From positions 1-5,615 of the forward strand of contig JAKAMV010000678.1 in assembly GCA_021812735.1 (NCBI GenBank): a DNA stretch of 5,615 bases, read 5' to 3'. How positions within the stretch are numbered: the first letter of the stretch is position 1; every line of letters begins with the position of its first letter. Of the stretch, positions 1 through 4,639 are shown piece by piece. Under the pieces are notes generated by a model. That model searched no databases, was not told the origin of the DNA, and was given only the letters and a program-made list of their open reading frames with translations. This DNA comes from Chloroflexota bacterium (GTDB taxonomy: Bacteria; Chloroflexota; Limnocylindria; Limnocylindrales; CSP1-4). A program made the position numbers and the translations under genes.

Positions 1-555
1 GTCCACGAGGTAGACCTCGGTCGTGTGGCTCATCGGGTAGTTGCCCAGGGAATCGACAGGGCCCGGCTGGTACCCGACGCCCCACGCCGCCGCGGCGGTC
101 GCGATCTGCTGGGCCGTCCCCGTCAGCCCGATGAACCCCGCGCTGTACGCGTCCAGGTACTGCTTCATCTTCGCGGGCGTGTCGCGCGCCGGGTCGATCG
201 TGACGAACACCACCTTCGCGGGCAGGTTGGCGGCCTGGATGCCGTCGCGGAGGTCGGCGAGCGTCGTCGGGCAGATGTCGGGGCAGTGCGTGTAGCCGAA
301 GTAGACGAACACGGGCGTGCCCCGCAGCGACGCGAGGTCGAAGGGCTGGCCGTTCTGGTCCGTCAGCTGGAGCGCGGGGGCGGGGCGGGGCGGGTTGTAC
401 AGCGTGTCGCGGACGCCCAGCCCGGCCTGCGTGCCGTTAGGCGAGAGGATCACGATCGAGGGCGAGGGCGCCGCGGCTGCGCACCCTGCGAGTGAGATGA
501 AGACCAGCAGGAGCGCGAGGCTGGAGACCAGTCGGCGTGGGGCGGGTGAGTTCAC
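1..555 (-). CDS. SCO1/SenC/PrrC-family copper chaperone lipoprotein (3' end outside window)
   Basis: Probable membrane-anchored copper metallochaperone and thiol-disulfide protein that helps build the CuA centre of cytochrome c oxidase subunit II outside the cytoplasmic membrane. I translated 185 residues before the window edge. The N-terminus has a double Arg (7-8), a hydrophobic core (about 9-22) and a lipobox L-A-G-C with the lipidated Cys at 25. The thioredoxin-like domain follows from about residue 58. The Sco copper motif CPDICP supplies Cys91 and Cys95, and the third ligand His177 lies in SHTTEVYLVD. The segment FVTIDPARDTP (117-127) is also typical of the family. The start is GTG at 555; it is the only start that gives a sensible signal peptide, although no clear Shine-Dalgarno precedes it. 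The gene is last of the visible minus-strand series, 70 nt after the ABC permease. About 20-30 residues are expected to be missing at the C-terminus. Family assignment is firm; the partner oxidase is inferred from neighbours. Confidence 0.93.
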   Translation of the reverse strand, partial: MNSPAPRRLVSSLALLLVFISLAGCAAAAPSPSIVILSPNGTQAGLGVRDTLYNPPRPAPALQLTDQNGQPFDLASLRGTPVFVYFGYTHCPDICPTTLADLRDGIQAANLPAKVVFVTIDPARDTPAKMKQYLDAYSAGFIGLTGTAQQIATAAAAWGVGYQPGPVDSLGNYPMSHTTEVYLVD

Positions 556-625
556 GACATGGAGCGTAGCGCGATGTCGCGGCGGTCGCCGACGGCGGGC
601 CAGAGGCCGGCGCAGCAGCCGCGCG

Positions 626-1420
626 TCAGTCCCAGCGGAACTTCCGGGCCGCCAGCCCGGCCAGCACCACGGCCCAGAACGCCAGGACGATGACCGACTC
701 GGTCGCGTCGCCGGTCGACCCGCCCAGGCCGATCGCCAGCACGTGCGTGAGCGCCGCGGGCGGCAGCACCGACGAGGCGTCGGCTACCGTGGCAGGCAGT
801 CGCTCGAGCGGCAGCACGATGCCGCCCAGCACCAGCGCGAGGAGGAACAGCAGGTTCGCCAGCGCGAGCGTGGCCTCGGCACGCAGGGTGCCCGCCATCA
901 GCAGGCCGAAGCCGGCGAACGCCACCGTCCCGAGGATCAGCCCCGCGGCCACGAGCGGCAGCGACGCGCCGGGGCCCGCCACCCAGCCGAGCGCCGTGGC
1001 GATCAGCACGAGCAGCACCATCTGGACGGCCTCGACGACGATCACCGCCGCCGTCTTCGAGGCCACCAGCACCGACGTGCCCGCGGGCGACCCGCCGAGC
1101 CGCTTGATCACGCCGTACGAGCGCTCGAAGCCAGTCGCGATCGCCAGCGACACCATCGCGGCGGCGATCACCGCGAGCGACATCGATCCCGGCAGCATCC
1201 GCTCCACGGGCTTGCCGACGGCCGTCCCGCCGCTCACGTCGAACCCGGAGAACACCAGCAGCACCCCGGCCGGGATGACAAACGTGACCAGCAGGCTCTC
1301 GCCGCGGCGCATCGCGAGGCGAAGCTCGTTGAGGGTCAGCGCGAGGGCCTTGGCGACCCACGGCGCGGGCCGGGCGGGCGCTCCCGTGCCCAGGGGGCGG
1401 GAATGGTGCGCGGTGCTCAT
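626..1420 (-). CDS. ABC-2-type transporter permease
   Basis: Membrane subunit of an ABC exporter, 264 residues, within the usual 240-280 of DrrB-like ABC-2 permeases. After a cytoplasmic N-terminal segment with an amphipathic stretch (about 22-40) come roughly six hydrophobic segments: 42-60, 79-97, 117-142, 154-180, 184-205 and 241-258. The loop after the second helix reads GFERSYGVIKRLGGSPAG (97-114). It matches the conserved ABC-2 element of the type FER..G..KRL..SP, thought to couple to the ATPase. The ATG at 1420 overlaps the TGA of the ATPase gene (ATGA), and a good Shine-Dalgarno, GGAGGG at 1429-1424, lies just upstream. An open frame runs further upstream to 1534 but would overlap the ATPase gene by more than 100 nt and lacks this site. 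The pair resembles drug, polyketide or haem exporters; cargo cannot be read from sequence. Its place between a redoxin and an Sco gene suggests oxidase maturation (inference). Confidence 0.92.
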   Translation of the reverse strand: MSTAHHSRPLGTGAPARPAPWVAKALALTLNELRLAMRRGESLLVTFVIPAGVLLVFSGFDVSGGTAVGKPVERMLPGSMSLAVIAAAMVSLAIATGFERSYGVIKRLGGSPAGTSVLVASKTAAVIVVEAVQMVLLVLIATALGWVAGPGASLPLVAAGLILGTVAFAGFGLLMAGTLRAEATLALANLLFLLALVLGGIVLPLERLPATVADASSVLPPAALTHVLAIGLGGSTGDATESVIVLAFWAVVLAGLAARKFRWD

Positions 1421-2415
1421 GCGCCCTCCGCCTCGGCGGCCGCGTCGGCGCCCACCAGCTCCAGATACCGCTCCTCGAGGCTCGCCGAGCCGAGCCGCAG
1501 CTCCGTGATGAGGAGCCCTCGCTCGGCGCACCACGCCGCGAGACGGGCGACCAACGCCGGGTCCGGCGCGGCCTCGAGCCCCTCGAGCTCGTACTGGTGG
1601 CCCGCTCCGGCTGGAGTCACCCGCGCCTTCGGGCCCTGCCCGCCCGTCGCGGCCTCGGCGAGAGCCGGCGTGTCCACTTCCGCCAGTGCGGCCGAGAGCC
1701 GGAATCGGACCCGCGGCGCGCCGGCCCCCGTGAGCTCGGCCGGCGTACCGTACGCGACGATCCGCCCCCGGTCGAGGACGGCCACGTGGTCCGCCAGCCG
1801 CTCCACGTCGCCCAGCTCGTGGGTCGTGAGCATGATGGTCGTGCCCGCGGCGCGCAGGCTCGCGATCCGCTCCCGCGTCGCCTGCTTGGCGGCAGGGTCC
1901 ATGCCGGCAGTGGGCTCATCGAGGACCAGCAGCTCCGGGCGGCCGAGCAGCGCGACCGCCAGCGACAGCCGCTGCCGCTCTCCACCGGACAGCCGCCGGT
2001 AGCGCGTGGTGGCGGCCCGGCCGAGGTCCACCGCCTCGAGCAGCGCGTCGGGGTCCTCGGGGTCCCGGTAGAACTTCGCGTACAGCCGCAGGACCTCGCG
2101 CGGCGTGGAGCGGTTGTCGATGCCGCCCTCCTGGAGCATCAGCCCGATCCGGTGGCGCAGGGCGCCGCCGTCCTTCGCCGGGTCCAGCCCGAGCACGCTG
2201 ACCGACCCGCCGTCGGCCCTGCGGTAGCCCTCGAGGATCTCGACCGTCGTGGTCTTGCCCGCGCCGTTCGGCCCCAGCAGCGCCAGCAGCTCCCCGCGCA
2301 GCACGTCGAATGAGACGCCGGTCAGGATGGCGCGGGCGCCGTAGGACTTGCGGACGTCCCGAGCGCGCACGGCAACGCCGTCGGCGGCGGTGGGCGCGTG
2401 GCCGGCGGCGCTCAC
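1417..2415 (-). CDS. ABC transporter ATP-binding protein (DrrA/CcmA-like)
   Basis: Cytoplasmic ATPase that powers the ABC-2 permease encoded next. It has 332 residues. The nucleotide-binding domain is complete: Walker A GPNGAGKTT (48-56), Q-loop Gln95 in LMLQEGG, signature LSGGERQRL (142-150), Walker B LLVLDEPTAGMD (162-173) with Glu167, and H-loop His199 in TTHEL. A C-terminal region of about 100 residues after the core (from about 228) is usual in DrrA-type ATPases of two-component exporters and may mediate pairing. I chose the GTG at 2415 because it overlaps the TGA of the redoxin gene by four bases (GTGA), a classic coupling arrangement, and the ABC domain begins about 14 residues later. 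The open frame extends to 2577, but that part is low-complexity Arg/Asp-rich and lies inside the redoxin gene. No Shine-Dalgarno is visible, consistent with reinitiation after the redoxin stop. It is too short to be a fused ATPase-permease. Function as an exporter ATPase is firm; substrate unknown. Confidence 0.95.
   Translation of the reverse strand: MSAAGHAPTAADGVAVRARDVRKSYGARAILTGVSFDVLRGELLALLGPNGAGKTTTVEILEGYRRADGGSVSVLGLDPAKDGGALRHRIGLMLQEGGIDNRSTPREVLRLYAKFYRDPEDPDALLEAVDLGRAATTRYRRLSGGERQRLSLAVALLGRPELLVLDEPTAGMDPAAKQATRERIASLRAAGTTIMLTTHELGDVERLADHVAVLDRGRIVAYGTPAELTGAGAPRVRFRLSAALAEVDTPALAEAATGGQGPKARVTPAGAGHQYELEGLEAAPDPALVARLAAWCAERGLLITELRLGSASLEERYLELVGADAAAEAEGA
1424..1429 (-). 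promoter_or_regulatory. Ribosome binding site of the ABC permease gene
   Basis: GGAGGG on the minus strand, inside the last codons of the ATPase gene and 3 nt before ATG 1420 (5 nt from GGAG). It confirms the ATGA overlap start and suggests that the permease is both coupled and independently well initiated. It is the best Shine-Dalgarno match I found among the minus-strand starts examined. Confidence 0.6.
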
Positions 2416-2912
2416 GGTCTGATCTTGGCGTACTGCGTCTCGAAGACGTCCGCGCTCATCTGGCCGATCTGGACCGCGCGGATGACGCCGCTCTTGTCGA
2501 TGAAGAACGTCTGCGGTGGGGCCGCGATCCGGTAGCTGTCCGCGATCGTGCCGTTGGGGTCGGTCACGGTTGGCCACGTCGCGCCGAAGTCCGTGGTGAA
2601 CGACTTGGCGAGGTCCGCCTGGTCCTTGTAGAGGACCCCCAGGACCACGAGTCCGTCTGAGGCGTGGGCGGCGAGCTTGTCCTTGAGCACCGGGAACTCG
2701 TCACGGCACGGCGTGCACCACGACGCCCAGAAGTTGACCACCACGGGGTGGCCCTGGAATGCCGCGAGGCTCACGGACGAGCCGTCGAGGGTGGTGCCCG
2801 AGAAGGCGGGGGCAGCGTTGCCCACGGCGGGAGCTGTGGACGAGCCGCCGCAGGCGGCGGCGAGCAGGGCGACGGTCAGGATTGCGGCGGGGAGCGAGCG
2901 GAGTCGGCGGAT
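2412..2912 (-). CDS. TlpA/ResA-family thiol-disulfide oxidoreductase, lipoprotein
   Basis: Probable extracytoplasmic, membrane-tethered thioredoxin-like reductase. It may keep Cys pairs of apocytochromes, or of Sco and oxidase subunit II, reduced for metal insertion; in Bradyrhizobium TlpA is known to reduce ScoI and CoxB. The redox site is WCTPC, with Cys66 and Cys69 in the start numbering used here. The domain begins near GNAAPAFSGTTLDG (31-44), and the cis-Pro is Pro133 in APPQTFFID. Standard start codons give only GTG at 2825, which yields 137 residues with no export signal. The same frame stays open upstream to a TGA at 2936-2934 and encodes RR, a hydrophobic stretch and lipobox L-A-A-A-C (Cys21). 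No ATG, GTG or TTG occurs there, so I place the start at ATC 2912, which has an SD-like AAGTAGG at 2928-2922. This gives 166 residues. The start is the uncertain part; the conservative alternative is 2412-2825. The gene lies 10 nt after the cupredoxin stop and its own stop overlaps the ATPase start. Confidence 0.9.
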   Translation of the reverse strand: MRRLRSLPAAILTVALLAAACGGSSTAPAVGNAAPAFSGTTLDGSSVSLAAFQGHPVVVNFWASWCTPCRDEFPVLKDKLAAHASDGLVVLGVLYKDQADLAKSFTTDFGATWPTVTDPNGTIADSYRIAAPPQTFFIDKSGVIRAVQIGQMSADVFETQYAKIRP

Positions 2913-2921
2913 GGCTGGGTA

Positions 2922-2928
2922 CCTACTT
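2922..2928 (-). promoter_or_regulatory. SD-like sequence before the non-standard redoxin start
   Basis: AAGTAGG on the minus strand includes the TAG stop of the cupredoxin gene and lies 9 nt before ATC 2912. It is an imperfect match to the Shine-Dalgarno consensus, but its position supports initiation near 2912 rather than at GTG 2825. Confidence 0.3.
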
Positions 2929-3759
2929 GACGGTCAGGGTGCCGGTCATCGCCGGGTGGACCGTGCAGATGAACTGGTACGCGCCGGCAGGGAGCGTCGG
3001 GACGTCGTACATCCTGACCGTCGGGCCGGTCACGAGGTCCCCCCGGAAGACCGTGGCGCCGCTGGCGTCGCGGATCTCGAGATTGTGCGGAACGCTGTCG
3101 CGGTTGTCGAACGCCACGGTGAAGGGGCGATCGGCCGGCGCCGACAGTGACGACTCTAGGTACACGACGCCGCGGGCAGTGAGGGCCGTGTCGGCGCTGG
3201 GCAGGACGCTCGGTGCCGCGGCCGTCGCGCTCCCCGGCATGCTGGGCAGCGGGGCGGCGCCACTGGGCGCGGCTCCGGGGACCTCGGGCGCCACCCGGGT
3301 CGTGGCCAAGAGCACGAGGGCGGTGGCCGCCACGCCCGCGATCACAACCAGCCGCGCCGTCAGCCGCGCCCGCGGGACCTGCGGCAGCCTCCGCCTGGGC
3401 GAGTCCCATGCCTCGGCGGCCCAGCCCACGAGGGCGACGACCACCGTGATCGCGCCTGCCACCAGCCACCCGGTGCCCGCGAGCAGCCCGAACGTGACCA
3501 TGAACACGCCCGACGCCAGCACGAGCGGCCCCACGGCAGGGCTCCGCAGCTCGCGCCCGTCGGCCGTCAACGGGAGGCGACCGCGCGAGATGCCGACGCG
3601 CGGGGGCCCGACCGCCGTCCATTTCGCCCCTGTGATCACGAGGAACGCCGCCACGACGAGCAGCAGGACCAGCGGGATCCGAGCGATGAGGGCGCCCCAG
3701 TCGGGCGTGACGAGGCTGGTGGACCAGACGAGGACCTGGGTCCAGAGGTCGTTGAGCAT
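2923..3759 (-). CDS. Membrane protein with C-terminal cupredoxin (type-1 copper) domain
   Basis: Probable membrane-anchored blue-copper protein of the respiratory chain, 278 residues. The N-terminal half has about four hydrophobic segments (24-45, 76-97, 98-117 and 133-153). A Pro/Ala/Ser-rich linker (about 157-190) follows, then a cupredoxin domain (about 195-278). Type-1 copper ligands are all present: His225 in VPHNLEI, then Cys265, His268 and Met271 in CTVHPAM. The C-x2-H-x2-M spacing is that of amicyanin-like proteins. The domain follows the last hydrophobic segment and so should face outside, where it could exchange electrons with cytochromes or the CuA site, or hold copper. The hairpin around 74-118, ending in VGWAAEAWD, resembles small subunit-IV-like oxidase proteins; that likeness is by eye and inferential. 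The start is ATG 3759, 48 nt downstream of the subunit III stop codon, with only a weak GAGG upstream. The stop TAG overlaps the SD-like sequence of the redoxin gene. Cupredoxin is firm; the role of the membrane part is not. Confidence 0.88.
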   Translation of the reverse strand: MLNDLWTQVLVWSTSLVTPDWGALIARIPLVLLLVVAAFLVITGAKWTAVGPPRVGISRGRLPLTADGRELRSPAVGPLVLASGVFMVTFGLLAGTGWLVAGAITVVVALVGWAAEAWDSPRRRLPQVPRARLTARLVVIAGVAATALVLLATTRVAPEVPGAAPSGAAPLPSMPGSATAAAPSVLPSADTALTARGVVYLESSLSAPADRPFTVAFDNRDSVPHNLEIRDASGATVFRGDLVTGPTVRMYDVPTLPAGAYQFICTVHPAMTGTLTVK

Positions 3760-3807
3760 CGGTTGGCGCGCCTCGCTGGGGGCTTCACCCGCGCGCGCCG
3801 TCGGGCG

Positions 3808-4476
3808 CTACGTCAGGTACAGGATCGAGAATAGAACGACCCACACGACATCGACGAAATGCCAGTACAGCGACACCGCCTCGACCATGTCGTGGTGTCG
3901 GGCGCTGAACTGGCGCGACCGGCCGCGGTAGAGGACGATCCCCAGCATCAGCGCCCCGGCTAGGACGTGGGCGCCGTGGAAGCCGGTGAGCGTGAAGTAC
4001 GTGGTACCGAAGGTGCTGCCGCCGACGCTCAGGCCCTCGCGCGCAAGGACCGTGTAGTCGTAGGCCTGGAGGGCCAGGAACACCGCGCCCAGCGCGAGCG
4101 TGACCGTGATCGCGCGGACGAACCGGCGCTGGTCGCCCCGTGCGATGGCGCGCACGCCGACCTGGCACGTGAACGACGACAGGATCAGCAGCAGGGTCGC
4201 CGGGACGATGACGTTGGGCGCGCCGCTCTCGGTGGTGAGGCGCCAGGGGTCGAGCAGGCCCGCGAACTTCGTCGGGGGCCAGACGTGCGTGGCCACGCCG
4301 TTGACCAGCTCGGTGTGGGCGAACCGGATGGTGAAGTAGGCCCCGAACAGCCCGGCGAAGAACATCACTTCGGAGGTGATGAACAGCAGCATCCCGAGGA
4401 CGGGTGTCCGCATCCCGGGCCGAGTCTCGCGGGACACCGCGGTCCCCGGGCTCGACAGGACGGCCTGGGAGTTCAT
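3808..4476 (-). CDS. ctaE: Cytochrome c oxidase subunit III (heme-copper oxidase)
   Basis: Integral membrane subunit III of an aa3/caa3-type cytochrome c oxidase. It carries no redox centre but stabilises subunit I and its proton uptake. It has 222 residues, near the usual 190-210 of the short five-helix bacterial form. Hydrophobic segments lie at about 24-50, 86-106, 120-140, 157-183 and 202-221. Family motifs are SEVMFF (35-40, with the conserved Glu36), FTLTGFHGAH (161-170) and SLYWHFVDVVWVVLF (202-216). The start is ATG 4476 because GGAGAG at 4488-4483 sits 8 nt upstream of it when measured from GGAG. An ATG at 4482 is too close to that site, and two tandem ATGs at 4527-4522 lie within a predicted -10 box. 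The frame is open far upstream but the translation there is Arg/Thr-rich and not membrane-like. It is the first gene of the minus-strand operon; subunits I and II must be encoded elsewhere. Confidence 0.95.
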   Translation of the reverse strand: MNSQAVLSSPGTAVSRETRPGMRTPVLGMLLFITSEVMFFAGLFGAYFTIRFAHTELVNGVATHVWPPTKFAGLLDPWRLTTESGAPNVIVPATLLLILSSFTCQVGVRAIARGDQRRFVRAITVTLALGAVFLALQAYDYTVLAREGLSVGGSTFGTTYFTLTGFHGAHVLAGALMLGIVLYRGRSRQFSARHHDMVEAVSLYWHFVDVVWVVLFSILYLT

Positions 4477-4482
4477 CGGCAT

Positions 4483-4488
4483 CTCTCC
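4483..4488 (-). promoter_or_regulatory. Ribosome binding site deciding the ctaE start
   Basis: GGAGAG on the minus strand. GGAG ends 8 nt before ATG 4476 but only 2 nt before ATG 4482, so it favours 4476 as the subunit III start. Confidence 0.55.
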
Positions 4489-4522
4489 GTGCAGGTGCGG
4501 TTCGATCAGGCTCGGAAACCCC

Positions 4523-4551
4523 ATCATAGGCAGTCGGCCAGGATGCGTCCG
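4523..4551 (-). promoter_or_regulatory. Candidate promoter for the ctaE operon
   Basis: On the minus strand TATGAT (4528-4523) matches the -10 consensus at five of six bases. Seventeen bases upstream, CGGACG (4551-4546) keeps the GAC core of TTGACA. Transcription would start near 4516, leaving a leader of about 40 nt that contains the ctaE Shine-Dalgarno. An AT-rich hexamer in such GC-rich DNA, at the right distance from the gene, is the main support; the -35 is weak. Confidence 0.35.
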
Positions 4552-4569
4552 CCTACGGGCCGCGCTGTA

Positions 4570-4581
4570 CGTGACATCACG
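4570..4581. repeat. Short inverted repeat, possible operator
   Basis: The 12-bp sequence CGTGACATCACG consists of perfect 5-bp arms around a CA centre, and one more base pair matches at a step beyond (T4568 with A4583). It sits in the divergent control region, roughly 20 nt upstream of the candidate ctaE -35. The arms are short enough to arise by chance in a region of this size, and I do not recognise it as the site of a known regulator. Confidence 0.2.
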
Positions 4582-4639
4582 CATGCAGCCGCGGTCTTGC
4601 CTGCGGCCGAGATCCGATGCCTGGGCCACAATAGCCGCC

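Larger units (their letters stand above)
4477..4639. other. Divergent intergenic region between ctaE and ctaG
   Basis: This is the only clear control region of the window. It separates the minus-strand oxidase operon from the plus-strand assembly gene by 163 nt if ctaG starts at 4640. It contains the ctaE ribosome binding site, a candidate minus-strand -10/-35 pair, and a short CGTGA-CA-TCACG dyad. Just before the ctaG GTG, CACAAT (4627-4632) could serve as a degenerate -10 for a nearly leaderless transcript, but no -35 at a normal distance is visible. No RNA gene or small coding frame stands out. Confidence 0.6.

Noticed and set aside
556..625. Possible terminator or promoter between permease and sco
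   Set aside because: CGGCG-GT-CGCCG (580-591) can form a tiny stem, but the loop is too short and no T tract follows on either strand. No promoter-like hexamers stand out.
552..1361. Minus-strand open frame overlapping the permease gene
   Set aside because: It is an alternate frame of the permease gene, with low-complexity Arg/Gly/Asp-rich translation and no hydrophobic segments.
317..2002. Very long plus-strand open frame (561 codons)
   Set aside because: It lies antisense to the Sco, permease and ATPase genes, whose motifs are complete. Its translation is Arg/Ala/Ser-rich with no recognisable domain, as expected of antisense frames in very GC-rich DNA.
3760..3807. GGCGCGCC palindrome and GC repeats between ctaE and the cupredoxin gene
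   Set aside because: The 8-bp palindrome and GCGCGC run are common in DNA this GC-rich. There is no hairpin followed by T residues, so I do not call a terminator or operator.
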